DNA of 28,922 bases from a virus. The translations under genes and the position numbers were made by a program. The stretch lies in IMG/VR virus record IMGVR_UViG_3300035162_000891, positions 1 through 28,922 of that record. One strand, written 5' to 3'. Numbering within the stretch: the first letter of the stretch is position 1; every line of letters starts with the position of its first letter. Below the pieces are notes generated by a model. It saw only the letters and a program-made list of their open reading frames with translations, made no database searches and was not told the DNA's origin. Shown in pieces: positions 12,079-19,890 of the stretch.

Positions 12079-13216
12079 TATTGTTTACAAACATTTAGTT
12101 AGAAGTAATAAAAAGATTATAGTTGAGCAAGGTGGAACAAGGTCAGGCAAAACTTATAATATACTTTTATTTATAATCTTTCATTATTGTACTAATAATA
12201 ACAATAAAATAATAACTATCTGTCGTAAAACCTTTCCAAGTTTAAGAGCAACAGTTTTAAGAGATTTTCTACAAATATTAAAACATAATCAAATATACAG
12301 GGAAGAGTTTCATAACAAGTCAAGTAGTGAATATCATCTGTTTGGAAACTTAGTAGAATTTACATCACTTGACCAGTCACAAAAGATTAGAGGAAGAAAA
12401 AGAGATTTACTTTTTATTAATGAGGGGAATGAATTATATTGGGAAGACTGGCAACAACTAATATTTAGAACACAAGAACGTATTATATTAGACTTTAATC
12501 CTTCAGACGAATACCATTGGATTTATGATAAAATAATAACAAGAGAAGACTGTGAATTTCATAAAACAACTTACTTAGATAATCCTTTTTTAGAAGATGT
12601 TATTAAACAAGAGATAGAAAGGTTAAAAGATACTGATGACCAATATTGGCAAATTTATGGTTTAGGAGAAAGAGCAACAAGTATTTCAACTGTATTTAAT
12701 TATTCAGAAGTTAATAGTATTCCAGAAGATTCTAAACTTATTGCTTACGGAATGGATTTTGGGTATAGCAACGATCCTACGACACTTGTTTCTGTTTATA
12801 CACTTGGACATCATTTATATATTAAAGAGCATTTATATCGCACTAAAATGACTACACACGATATTCATTTGTTTTTAAAAGAACAAAACTTATTAAGCAA
12901 TCCAATTTATGCTGATAGTGCTGAACCTCGTTTAATTGCAGAACTTAGAAGGATGGGTCATAATATATTCCCAAGTTTAAAAGGAAAGGATTCAATTAAT
13001 GCAGGTATTGATTTACTTAAAAGATATAAAATACATATTACTTCTGATTCTAATAATGCTATTCAGGAGTTTAGAAACTACAAATGGAAAGAAGACAGGT
13101 CAGGTAAACTTATAAATGTTCCAGAAGATAAGCACAATCATTGCATTGACCCTTGTAGATACGCAACTTACTCTATACTAAGTAGACCTAACTTTGGAAA
13201 ATATGCAATACAATAA
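12053..13216 (+). CDS. terL: Terminase large subunit
   Basis: A 387-residue packaging motor. Walker A GGTRSGKT lies at residues 27-34, Walker B LLFINEGNEL near 119-128 with catalytic E124, and the coupling region IILDFNPSDEYHW follows. The nuclease half has GMDFGYSNDPTT (D235), YADSAEPR (D288) and a final DKHNHCIDPCRYA. No ATG exists in the N-terminal part, so I take the TTG at 12053, in the end of terS; starts with TTG occur elsewhere in this window. The size and motif order fit the T4-like/P22-like TerL group found in siphoviruses. Packaging genes lie directly after the modification operon. Confidence 0.92.
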   Translation: MIKPKIQTNIVYKHLVRSNKKIIVEQGGTRSGKTYNILLFIIFHYCTNNNNKIITICRKTFPSLRATVLRDFLQILKHNQIYREEFHNKSSSEYHLFGNLVEFTSLDQSQKIRGRKRDLLFINEGNELYWEDWQQLIFRTQERIILDFNPSDEYHWIYDKIITREDCEFHKTTYLDNPFLEDVIKQEIERLKDTDDQYWQIYGLGERATSISTVFNYSEVNSIPEDSKLIAYGMDFGYSNDPTTLVSVYTLGHHLYIKEHLYRTKMTTHDIHLFLKEQNLLSNPIYADSAEPRLIAELRRMGHNIFPSLKGKDSINAGIDLLKRYKIHITSDSNNAIQEFRNYKWKEDRSGKLINVPEDKHNHCIDPCRYATYSILSRPNFGKYAIQ

Positions 13217-13337
13217 AGAATGTAAAAAGTGTAAAGGAAATTGTGTTTTCATTGGCTCTGCTCAAGATGGTTATATGTGGTTATGTCGTAAATGTAATTA
13301 CATAGACTATGCTCCTGATTTAAATAAACTCAATTAA
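13203..13337 (+). CDS. Zinc-ribbon micro-protein, 44 aa
   Basis: ATG at 13203 overlaps the terL stop. The product MQYNKECKKCKGNCVFIGSA continues to LCRKCNYIDYAPDLNKLN. CxxC at residues 7-10 and CxxC at 28-31 are spaced like a zinc ribbon, with a third Cys at 14. No further domain. Its role next to terminase is unknown; it could bind DNA or a protein partner. The overlap and clear Cys pattern support a real gene. Confidence 0.6.
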   Translation: MQYNKECKKCKGNCVFIGSAQDGYMWLCRKCNYIDYAPDLNKLN

Positions 13338-13369
13338 TTTGTTTATTAAATATATTTTATATATATTTG
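13338..13369 (+). promoter_or_regulatory. Bacteroidota-type promoter
   Basis: TTTG at 13338-13341 and TATATTTG at 13362-13369 with 20 bases between TTG and TA, starting at the base after the stop of the upstream gene. Predicted start near 13374 gives a leader of about 35 bases to the ATG at 13409. Near-copy of the promoter at 6571. Confidence 0.7.
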
Positions 13370-13408
13370 TTGTATATTAATAATTAAGTTAATGTAAAAA
13401 ACAATAAA

Positions 13409-13570
13409 ATGGAAATATATAAAAACGCAAAATTAATCGGAAAAGCAATAGGTAACTTAGAATCTATTAAGAAATATGGTAACCTTCCACCATACCAACA
13501 ACAATGGCTTAAAGATGCTTTAAATGCTATTAAGCAAGTTGATTACATTAACCTACAAAACAGTTTTTAA
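13409..13570 (+). CDS. Small hypothetical protein, 53 aa
   Basis: First gene after the 13338 promoter. The product MEIYKNAKLIGKAIGNLESI continues through KKYGNLPPYQQQWLKDALNA to QNSF. It is mostly helical with a PP turn, without cysteines or a membrane span. No family is recognised. Two bases separate it from the next gene, so the two form one transcript. Confidence 0.6.
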   Translation: MEIYKNAKLIGKAIGNLESIKKYGNLPPYQQQWLKDALNAIKQVDYINLQNSF

Positions 13571-13572
13571 TT

Positions 13573-13857
13573 ATGAAAGCAATACACGAATTAGAAAAAA
13601 GAATTAAAGAGTTAGAAAAAGAATTAAAAGAATCTAAAGAGAATACATACATATACGAAACGAATCATTTACAATGTTCTGATGGAGAAATCCATATAGG
13701 GTTTGGAGATTCTGGAGAGAATGAAAGGTGGTTAGTATGGAATACAGATAGTTTATTTAAAGACTTGCCATTTATAATTAGTCAAGTGATTAAAGAAAAT
13801 GATAAGCAACAAAAAATGTATTTAGATAGCATTAAGGATTCATTAAAAGAAATATAA
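13573..13857 (+). CDS. Hypothetical coiled-coil protein, 94 aa
   Basis: Residues 1-25 (MKAIHELEKRIKELEKELKE) have clear heptads of a coiled coil. The middle YIYETNHLQCSDGEIHIGFG and ERWLVWNTDSLFKDLPF suggest a small beta unit, and the end is helical. No enzyme motif. It is tightly placed between the 53-aa gene and a Cys-rich micro-gene that overlaps its stop (TAATG). The role is unknown. Confidence 0.6.
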   Translation: MKAIHELEKRIKELEKELKESKENTYIYETNHLQCSDGEIHIGFGDSGENERWLVWNTDSLFKDLPFIISQVIKENDKQQKMYLDSIKDSLKEI

Positions 13858-13961
13858 TGGAATTAGTATCAAATTGCTGTGGAGCAAACCCATATTTAAA
13901 TATAGAAACAGGAATGTGTTCAGATTGTAAAGAACATTGTGAGTTTATAGACATAGATTAA
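13857..13961 (+). CDS. Cys-rich micro-protein, 34 aa
   Basis: The ATG overlaps the upstream stop (TAATG). The product starts MELVSNCCGANPYLNIETG and carries MCSDCKEHCEF: CC at 7-8, CxxC at 21-24 and a further Cys at 28. A CCGA box followed by CxxCxxHC is typical of tiny zinc-binding proteins common in phages of Bacteroidota and elsewhere; their function is unknown. The gene call rests on the pattern and coupling. Confidence 0.55.
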   Translation: MELVSNCCGANPYLNIETGMCSDCKEHCEFIDID

Positions 13962-13983
13962 ATATAAAAGATTTGTTAAAACA

Positions 13984-14015
13984 TTTGGTAGTTATATATA
14001 TTATATATATCTTTA
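13984..14015 (+). promoter_or_regulatory. Bacteroidota-type promoter
   Basis: TTTG at 13984-13987 and TATCTTTA at 14008-14015 with 20 bases between. Same spacing and -7 sequence as the promoter at 6571. Predicted start about 14020, giving a 15-base leader to the ATG at 14036. Confidence 0.62.
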
Positions 14016-14035
14016 AGTATTATTAAAAACAAACA

Positions 14036-14206
14036 ATGAAAGAAATAGATTATATTAAAAAAGATATTAAGGCTCTTAAAAAGCATTTAAAAGATTGTAA
14101 AACAATGAACACTATGTATTTAGTTCCTGTTATAGAAGAACAATTATCTGCATTAGAAGCAAAAAGATTTGATTTAGAAATAGAACAATTTAAAGAATTT
14201 ATATAA
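14036..14206 (+). CDS. Small helical protein, 56 aa
   Basis: First gene after the 13984 promoter. The product MKEIDYIKKDIKALKKHLKD continues with CKTMNTMYLVPVIEEQLSAL to EQFKEFI; it is strongly helical with two heptad blocks and could be a short coiled-coil dimer. No known family. The next gene starts on its stop codon (TAATG), so they are translated together. Confidence 0.6.
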   Translation: MKEIDYIKKDIKALKKHLKDCKTMNTMYLVPVIEEQLSALEAKRFDLEIEQFKEFI

Positions 14207-14310
14207 TGATTAGAAAATATTTAAAACAGGATAAAAATAATATATGGAGATTAATAGGTTTTTATATATTAGCTACATTAGCAATAATAATCTTAACAAT
14301 TAAATTATGA
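14206..14310 (+). CDS. Single-span membrane micro-protein, 34 aa
   Basis: Starts on the preceding stop and ends in an ATGA overlap. A polar, basic start (MIRKYLKQDKNNIWR) leads into one transmembrane helix, residues 16-33 (LIGFYILATLAIIILTIK). Such a micro-protein could sit in the host inner membrane, for example in superinfection exclusion, but nothing in the sequence shows that. Positive-inside charge predicts N-in. Confidence 0.5.
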   Translation: MIRKYLKQDKNNIWRLIGFYILATLAIIILTIKL

Positions 14311-14492
14311 GGCCACTTAGACAATTCGGAACTTTGTTAAAAGATTTATTTAGTTCAAAAGAAAGTGAACATTTTTGGGTAAGAGTAAAGGAAACTAACT
14401 TAACTAAAAAAGAAAAAGAAGAACAAATTGTTGATATAATAGAACTATTAAATAATAGAATTAAAATAAATGGACAAAATACAGAATACTAA
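14307..14492 (+). CDS. Hypothetical protein, 61 aa
   Basis: Begins MRPLRQFGTLLKDLFSSKES with a basic start, followed by a helix-rich region with TNLTKKEKEEQIVDIIELLN. No motif I recognise. The start uses an ATGA overlap with the membrane micro-protein, and the end overlaps the next start by 23 bases. Low information otherwise. Confidence 0.55.
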   Translation: MRPLRQFGTLLKDLFSSKESEHFWVRVKETNLTKKEKEEQIVDIIELLNNRIKINGQNTEY

Positions 14493-14742
14493 AGACCTAT
14501 CATTTTATAATAATGCAATATTATTTACTGACTTACTTAATAAAAAAGTAAATGATAATATTGATGATAAGGAGTTAAAGTTAATGCAAACATTATTAAT
14601 AGACATTTTCTTTTATACTAATAACCTACAAACACATATAGCAAATTGTAAAGTAGCTAACAGTAAGTACAGAGAATTAAGAAATGATGCTTTATTAGAA
14701 TTAGAAGAACTTAAAGAAGATATAAAAGAATATGAATTATAA
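14470..14742 (+). CDS. Hypothetical helical protein, 90 aa
   Basis: A 90-residue, all-helical, acidic protein (DLSFYNNAILFTDLLNKKVN, then NDALLELEELKEDIKEYEL). One Cys, no membrane span. It overlaps the zinc micro-protein gene that follows by 11 bases. I do not recognise it; a coiled-coil accessory is the simplest reading. Confidence 0.6.
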   Translation: MDKIQNTKDLSFYNNAILFTDLLNKKVNDNIDDKELKLMQTLLIDIFFYTNNLQTHIANCKVANSKYRELRNDALLELEELKEDIKEYEL

Positions 14743-14842
14743 CACACCACCTTGTGATGAACCACAATACAAATGTATTGAATGTGAAAAGCCAATATAT
14801 GAGGAAGGATATTGCAGTAAACAATGTGAATATTTGGATTAG
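14732..14842 (+). CDS. Zinc-finger micro-protein, 36 aa
   Basis: The ATG lies in the end of the preceding gene. The product has PPCDEPQYKCIECEKPIYEE followed by GYCSKQCEYLD. CxxC at residues 15-18 and a later C-x3-C at 29-33, with another Cys at 8, give a complete treble-clef-like set of four or five ligands. The pattern is like small zinc ribbons that bind nucleic acids or proteins. The terminator at 14871 ends the unit after it. Confidence 0.55.
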   Translation: MNYNTPPCDEPQYKCIECEKPIYEEGYCSKQCEYLD

Positions 14843-14870
14843 TTAAAATACTTTTTGTTTGTTTAAATTG

Positions 14871-14897
14871 GGGAATTAGAAATAATTCCCTTTTTTT
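14871..14897 (+). terminator. Intrinsic terminator before the virion genes
   Basis: Perfect 8-bp stem GGGAATTA (14871-14878) with TAATTCCC (14883-14890), a GAAA loop and seven T to 14897. It separates the small-gene cluster from the tail genes. Confidence 0.88.
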
Positions 14898-14919
14898 GTT
14901 ATAAATTATACTAATTAAA

Positions 14920-14933
14920 ATGTTATATAAATA
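14920..14933 (+). promoter_or_regulatory. ATGTTATATAAATA motif before the tail chaperone gene
   Basis: The 14-base motif ends on the A of the start codon at 14933. It holds TATAAATA at 14926-14933. It follows a terminator, as a promoter would. The lack of a leader leaves open a role in translation initiation. Confidence 0.5.
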
Positions 14934-15583
14934 TGGAAATCAATGTTACTATACCGAATCATTTAAATGAAATTACTTTAAGACAGTATAAAAAGTTCTT
15001 GTCTATTCAAGAAAGTAATGACGACATTAATTTTATCCAAGCAAAAATGATTGAAATCTTTTGTGGTGTTAGTCATAAGTTAGCAACACAAATGAAGTAT
15101 GTTGATGTTGAAGATATTACAGGAACAATTAATAAAATGTTTTTAGAGAAACCTCAATTAGTTACTTCCTTTAAATTAAACGATAAAGAATATGGTTTTA
15201 TTCCTAAACTTGATGATATGACTTTAGGAGAATATATTGACCTTGATTCTTATACAGGCGATTATGATAAGATAGAAGTTGCAATGAATGTTTTATATAG
15301 ACCTATTAAAGCTAAGGTAGGAAGTAAATATGTTATTGAAGATTATGATCCTGAAACTAAAGATGAAATATTAGATATGCCAATGGATGCAGTTATTAGT
15401 TCTTTATTTTTTTTTCTGAATTTAGGACTGGAGTTGTCGGAAATTACCCTGAACTCTTTGAAAATAACTCCACCAATACAGTTGGAGGAACTCAAGCATT
15501 TTCAGCAAAGTATGGATGGTATCAATCGCTTTATGCCTTATCTAAAGGAGACGTTAGAAGAATTAAAAATATCACTGAATTAA
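14933..15583 (+). CDS. Tail assembly chaperone, zero-frame product
   Basis: A 216-residue protein with a typical start (MEINVTIPNHLNEITLRQY) and an acidic, helical body that looks like the G-type tail assembly chaperones used while the tape measure is coated. The frame continues past a run of nine T at 15407-15415 and ends after DGINRFMPYLKETLEELKIS. A second frame opens at that run and gives a longer product. Its location before tail genes, not between tail tube and tape measure, is unusual. The function is inferred from context, the N-terminal pattern and the frameshift. Confidence 0.65.
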   Translation: MEINVTIPNHLNEITLRQYKKFLSIQESNDDINFIQAKMIEIFCGVSHKLATQMKYVDVEDITGTINKMFLEKPQLVTSFKLNDKEYGFIPKLDDMTLGEYIDLDSYTGDYDKIEVAMNVLYRPIKAKVGSKYVIEDYDPETKDEILDMPMDAVISSLFFFLNLGLELSEITLNSLKITPPIQLEELKHFQQSMDGINRFMPYLKETLEELKISLN

Positions 15584-15669
15584 ATTTTCATCAATGTTTT
15601 TATATGTTAGCCTTTATGAAAGATAAAAACGAATTAGAAGCGCAACAAATGAAAAAAAAATTTAAATGA
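14933..15669 (+). CDS. Tail assembly chaperone, -1 frameshifted long product (G-T type)
   Basis: After the nine T at 15407-15415 a -1 slip gives a frame from TCT at 15415 that stays open for 84 codons to TGA at 15667. The product shares 161 residues with the short form and then adds FRTGVVGNYPELFENNSTN and a coherent domain AKYGWYQSLYALSKGDVRRI with HQCFYMLAFMKDKNELEA. The YGWY-LYAL-GD-RRI and LAFMKxKxELE patterns resemble T-domain sequences of other phages. The TGA overlaps the next ATG (ATGA), as expected if this frame is translated. No independent start is needed. A single-base sequencing error in the T-run is the alternative. Confidence 0.68.
15407..15415 (+). other. Slippery run of nine T
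   Basis: Zero-frame TTT TTT TTT; a one-base backward slip keeps perfect codon-anticodon pairing (TTT on TTT). Both frames stay open for over 160 bases after it. No obvious stimulatory hairpin was identified directly after it. Confidence 0.6.
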
Positions 15670-16136
15670 GCCAACAAGGAACAAGAGCATTTTATCAAGC
15701 AACAGAAGCTATTAAAGCACAGCTACTAGCTGATGTAAATGTACATACAGTAACAACAGGAGATATTTCTGAAGTTGATTTACAAAAGCAAACGATCTTC
15801 CCTTTATCACACATTATAGTTAATAATGTTTCTCAGGAAGATGGAGTGTTAAGATTTAACATTAGTGTCTTGGCAATGGATATTGTCCACCAATCAAAGG
15901 AAATAACAATAGACCAGTTTGAAGGTAATAACGATTTACAAGATATTTTAAATACTCAGTTAGCAGTTTTAAATAAACTTATTCAAGTATTAAGGAAAGG
16001 AACTTTACATTTTGATAAATACCAATTAGATGGCAATTCTAATATCGAACCTTTTTATGATAGATTTGAAAACAGTTTAGCAGGTTGGACAGCTACAATG
16101 GATGTTTTAATTTATAACGACATAAGTATCTGTTAA
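15666..16136 (+). CDS. Tail terminator or tail completion protein, hypothetical
   Basis: A 156-residue protein starting MSQQGTRAFYQATEAIKAQL, with a mixed alpha/beta body (SHIIVNNVSQEDGVLRFNIS and LVLIYND-like strands), a length and layout similar to tail terminator or neck proteins in the gpU/HK97 gp10 neighbourhood. It overlaps the frameshifted chaperone's stop (ATGA) and touches the next start (TAATG). No decisive motif is visible, so the name follows from position and size. Confidence 0.5.
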   Translation: MSQQGTRAFYQATEAIKAQLLADVNVHTVTTGDISEVDLQKQTIFPLSHIIVNNVSQEDGVLRFNISVLAMDIVHQSKEITIDQFEGNNDLQDILNTQLAVLNKLIQVLRKGTLHFDKYQLDGNSNIEPFYDRFENSLAGWTATMDVLIYNDISIC

Positions 16137-16732
16137 TGAAATTAGAAGAATTAAATAAAATGTTTAATGACTTTGGCAAATATATGGTTAGCCAATCCAA
16201 AGCAAATCTTACAAGAGGCAAAAAAGCAGGAGGGCCACTTTATAATTCTATTACTTATGATGTTGATGATAAACAAAAAGGCAAAGTAATATTTACATTC
16301 TCAATGCAAGATTATGGAGAGTTTCAAGACAAAGGAGTAAAAGGAGCAGACCCTACTAGATTATCTCCTAATGCAAAAATAAAAGGACAACAAGCACCTA
16401 ATTCTCCTTATAGATTTGGAAGTGGAAGTTATAGTGGAAAGTGGAAAGATTTTGTTAGAAGTGTTTCATCTTGGGCGCAAATTAAAAACATTAGATTAAG
16501 GCAGTATAAAATGGTAGATGGAAAGTCAGTTGCTACTGGAAAATTTGCAAAAGGAAATTATGAATCAATAGGTTATGTGATTGCAAGTAATATTTATAAT
16601 AGAGGATTAAAGCCTTCTTTCTTTTATACTAAACCATTTAATAAAGCATTTGAAAATTTACCTGATGAACTTTTTGAATCATTTGCAGTAGATATAGAAC
16701 ACGGATTAATAGAAGAAATAAATAAAAAGTAA
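16136..16732 (+). CDS. HK97 gp10-like tail/head-tail joining protein
   Basis: A 198-residue protein: residues 1-45 have helical KMFNDFGKYMVSQSKANLTR, then GGPLYNSITYDV. YGEFQDKGVKG at about 60-70 is the FxExG-like feature of gp10/minor tail proteins, and YRFGSGSYSGKWKDFVRSV gives basic glycine-rich loops. A KPSFFYTKPFNKAFENLPDE block near the end also fits. It would join the tail to the head or cap it. Coupled to both neighbours by TAATG overlaps. Confidence 0.6.
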   Translation: MKLEELNKMFNDFGKYMVSQSKANLTRGKKAGGPLYNSITYDVDDKQKGKVIFTFSMQDYGEFQDKGVKGADPTRLSPNAKIKGQQAPNSPYRFGSGSYSGKWKDFVRSVSSWAQIKNIRLRQYKMVDGKSVATGKFAKGNYESIGYVIASNIYNRGLKPSFFYTKPFNKAFENLPDELFESFAVDIEHGLIEEINKK

Positions 16733-17757
16733 TGGCAAATAGATTATTAAGAAGTCCCCAATATATAACATCAACAGCACCTGCAACTACATTATCTGCT
16801 AAGTTAATTATAACAATTGATGGTACAGTAAGATATACATTAATAAAAGATGTTGCAGCAGGAGCAGCAGCGTTATTTGAATGGGCAGAATTAGCAAGAG
16901 ATTATTTAGATATAACTCTTACAACTGGAGTTCCTTCAACACAACCCACCTTTACTATAGGTTTAGCATTAAGTTTTTGGGATGCTTTAAATGCAGGGGG
17001 TTCTCAAGTTGGAAGTACAATTAGCCAAAGTCATTATGGATTTGATGGTTACGGTTCTTTTTATGAAGCTGCTAATCCTGAAATGAGTGCAACAGAATTT
17101 CCAGCTATTTCTAATTATTCACAAGTAGTTGGAGGTACTAAAACTTATACAGTTTATGCTCCAAAAGATATTTCTTTAAGAATACCAAGTATATTAAACG
17201 GAACCATTGTTTATAATCCGTCAGGCTTTAATGCAACAGATATGTTAATAAATGGAACAACAATAAACATCAATAGAATTGAATGCACAAAATATGCTTC
17301 AGATTCAGCAAATAATGGTTATACAGAAACAAGTTTAAATGGATTTATTGTTTATTTTATAAATAAATATGGAGCAATACAATCTGAATTTTTTACATTA
17401 AAAGCTGTAAGAGATATTAAAGCAAAAAGACAAACATATAATTCTAATATTATTAGTTCAACAGGAACTTATTCTATAAATGAACATACAAAACAAAATT
17501 TTAATATTACAGCAACTCAATCTATTACTTTAAACTCTTTTTATTTGCCTGAGTTTTATAGTGATGTATTTTCAGAAATGTTATTATCGGAAAAAGTATG
17601 GGTAAGGTTTAGAGAAAAAACAACTAATGACTTTATTACAATTCCTATAAACATAAAAACAAGTAATTTAATTTATAAAAATTCTTTAAATGATAGATTA
17701 ATACAATTTGAATTTAGTTTTGATATGTCTTTTGATTACATAAATAACATAAGATAA
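16732..17757 (+). CDS. Baseplate or tail-tip structural protein, hypothetical
   Basis: A 341-residue, beta-rich protein with many Thr/Ser/Asn, starting MANRLLRSPQYITSTAPATT. It lies directly before another tail structural gene. Regions such as AKLIITIDGTVRYTLIKDVAA (about 22-43) and FFTLKAVRDIKAKRQTYNSN suggest repeated beta-sandwich units, as in flavobacterial phage tail tips. No membrane segment or catalytic motif. The product class is inferred from composition and place in the operon. Confidence 0.5.
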   Translation: MANRLLRSPQYITSTAPATTLSAKLIITIDGTVRYTLIKDVAAGAAALFEWAELARDYLDITLTTGVPSTQPTFTIGLALSFWDALNAGGSQVGSTISQSHYGFDGYGSFYEAANPEMSATEFPAISNYSQVVGGTKTYTVYAPKDISLRIPSILNGTIVYNPSGFNATDMLINGTTININRIECTKYASDSANNGYTETSLNGFIVYFINKYGAIQSEFFTLKAVRDIKAKRQTYNSNIISSTGTYSINEHTKQNFNITATQSITLNSFYLPEFYSDVFSEMLLSEKVWVRFREKTTNDFITIPINIKTSNLIYKNSLNDRLIQFEFSFDMSFDYINNIR

Positions 17758-17773
17758 CATAGAATAACATAGA
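17744..17773 (+). repeat. Three tandem 10-bp repeats at a gene junction
   Basis: ATAACATAAG (17744), ATAACATAGA (17754) and ATAACATAGA (17764) run from the last codons of the upstream gene over its stop to the A of the start codon at 17773. The two latter copies are identical. Confidence 0.75.
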
Positions 17774-19890
17774 TGCAAAAATTACAGTTATATATAAGTG
17801 GAGAAAGAATAGATTTATTTAAAGATGAACAAGTGTCTATAAGTTTATCTCAACAAGATTATAAAGACCCATCTAAAATATTTGCTGAATTTACAAAGAC
17901 ATTTACAATTCCTGCAAGTAAAGAAAATAACAAAATATTTGAACATTATTATAATTTTAATATAATTAATGGTTTTGATGCTAGAAATAAAATAACAGCT
18001 AATATAGAACTAAATCACATACCGTATAAACAGGGGTTTGTTGCTTTAAATGGAGTTGAATTAAAAAATAATAAAGCATATGCTTACAAGATTACATTCT
18101 ACGGAAACACTATTAATTTAACTAAACTTTTTGGCGAAGATGATTTGTCAGATTTAAGTGAGTTAAATAGTTACAATTTAAATTATACATCTTCAAATGT
18201 AAAAACTAAATTACAAGGAGCAGTAGGCGATAATATTATAACTCCATTAATCACTCATACTGAGCAATTATTTTATGACAGTAATAGTAGTGTTCAAGAT
18301 TTTGGAAATTTAAATTATGTAAATGGTCAAAATCACGGTATCTTATGGAGTGAATTAAAATATGCTATTCGAGTTGATTTAATAGTACAAGCAATTCAAA
18401 CACATTATTTAAGTAATGGCTTACCTGCGTTTTCTGATGACTTTTTTAATTTAGCTACAAGTCAAAATAAACAATACAATAATTTGTATATGTGGCTTCA
18501 TAGAAAAAAAGGAAATGCAATTCCTGCTTTACAAGTTGCTAGTACAGCAACTCAAGTTAGTTTTTTTACTCAAACTTCTTGGAGTGGAGTTCAGGCTGCC
18601 ACATTAATGAGTACAGGAAGTACACTAGAGATACAACCAGGATTTGAAAACTTATTGACTAATACTTTAGATTTATTTGTTAAAACAGGTTATACTACAA
18701 TTCCTTATACGGTTGAATTATGGAGAAATGGTTCTATATATTGGAGTTCAACAGAAGCTGCAGGGTCAAGAAGTTTTACTAAAACCACTTCAGGAGGTTT
18801 TGGAATATTAACAGTAGGTACTTATTCTATAAATATAAGAACTGCAACTGCAATGACATTTACAAATATAATGTGGGATTTAGCAGGGAATGCTCAACAA
18901 CCACAAGCACCTACAGGATGGGCTACAACTTGGGAAACTTCCCCAACAAGTGAATTTGATGCAACTTTAGATTTTGAATTTGTAATTACAGAACAAATAC
19001 CAACAATTAAGGTTATTGACTTTATGAATGGTCTATTCCGTATGTATAATTTAACTGCTTATTATGACAATCAACCTTTATTAGTAAATGGAAATACAAA
19101 TGTTGATTTTGGTAAAATTAAAATACAAACATTAGACGAATTTTATTCTACTAATTTTAATACTTGGGATATATCTGAATATATATCAGTAGATAAAAGT
19201 CAAGTAAATGTAGGGTTGCCTTATAATGAAATAAGTTTTGCATATATGGGAATTGAAACCTTATTAGCAGCAACATTTTCTCAAGAAAATAGTACTAGCT
19301 GGGGAGCATTAAAATATTCTGGAGGAACTAGAGTTACTGGACCTAATAATTCTTATACAATAGCATTACCATTTGAACATATGCAATATGAAAGATTGTT
19401 TGACCAATCAAATAATGCTTCAACAACCGTACAATATGGAAGATTTGTAGATGATAATCAAGAAAGTTATTTAGGAAAACCATTGTTATTTTATCCTATT
19501 AAACAAACTAATGGAACTCAAATATCTTTTATGACAACCTTAACTTCACACGACCCAATAGATGATTATATAATACCATCTAATAGTCAAGAACTTGCCT
19601 TTAGTACAAGCACAAATAATATAAATTTTAATGCTGAAATAAATGAATATACTGGTGCAAGTGGTTTTAATGGAACTTTATTTGCTAATTATTATTCAAC
19701 ATATATTGGAGATGTATTTAATACACAAAGAAGGATTACTAAAGTAAGTGCTTATTTGCCATTAAGTATAATTTATAAACTTCAAATGAATGATGTAATG
19801 ACTATTAATAATCAAGACTATATAATTAATACTGCAAACATTAATTTAATATCAGGAAAAGCAACATTAGAATTATTAAACAAAGTATGA
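17773..19890 (+). CDS. Tail-tip/baseplate hub-like protein, 705 aa
   Basis: A large structural protein. The N-terminal region MQKLQLYISGERIDLFKDEQ and FAEFTKTFTIPASKENNKIF (residues about 38-57) is a pattern I associate with flavobacterial phage tail proteins placed next to the tape measure. The rest is beta-rich with PPxxx-free Ser/Thr/Asn composition and a long middle (about 180-400) that looks like receptor-facing sandwich repeats. The C-terminal part MNDVMTINNQDYIINTANIN suggests a hub-like module. It may combine the roles of distal tail and hub proteins. No enzymatic motif was seen. Confidence 0.55.
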   Translation: MQKLQLYISGERIDLFKDEQVSISLSQQDYKDPSKIFAEFTKTFTIPASKENNKIFEHYYNFNIINGFDARNKITANIELNHIPYKQGFVALNGVELKNNKAYAYKITFYGNTINLTKLFGEDDLSDLSELNSYNLNYTSSNVKTKLQGAVGDNIITPLITHTEQLFYDSNSSVQDFGNLNYVNGQNHGILWSELKYAIRVDLIVQAIQTHYLSNGLPAFSDDFFNLATSQNKQYNNLYMWLHRKKGNAIPALQVASTATQVSFFTQTSWSGVQAATLMSTGSTLEIQPGFENLLTNTLDLFVKTGYTTIPYTVELWRNGSIYWSSTEAAGSRSFTKTTSGGFGILTVGTYSINIRTATAMTFTNIMWDLAGNAQQPQAPTGWATTWETSPTSEFDATLDFEFVITEQIPTIKVIDFMNGLFRMYNLTAYYDNQPLLVNGNTNVDFGKIKIQTLDEFYSTNFNTWDISEYISVDKSQVNVGLPYNEISFAYMGIETLLAATFSQENSTSWGALKYSGGTRVTGPNNSYTIALPFEHMQYERLFDQSNNASTTVQYGRFVDDNQESYLGKPLLFYPIKQTNGTQISFMTTLTSHDPIDDYIIPSNSQELAFSTSTNNINFNAEINEYTGASGFNGTLFANYYSTYIGDVFNTQRRITKVSAYLPLSIIYKLQMNDVMTINNQDYIINTANINLISGKATLELLNKV

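Noticed and set aside
15401-15420. T-run length error as the only explanation of the second frame
   Set aside because: Not excluded, but both frames remain open and meaningful, and the second frame's stop overlaps the next start, so a programmed slip is favoured.
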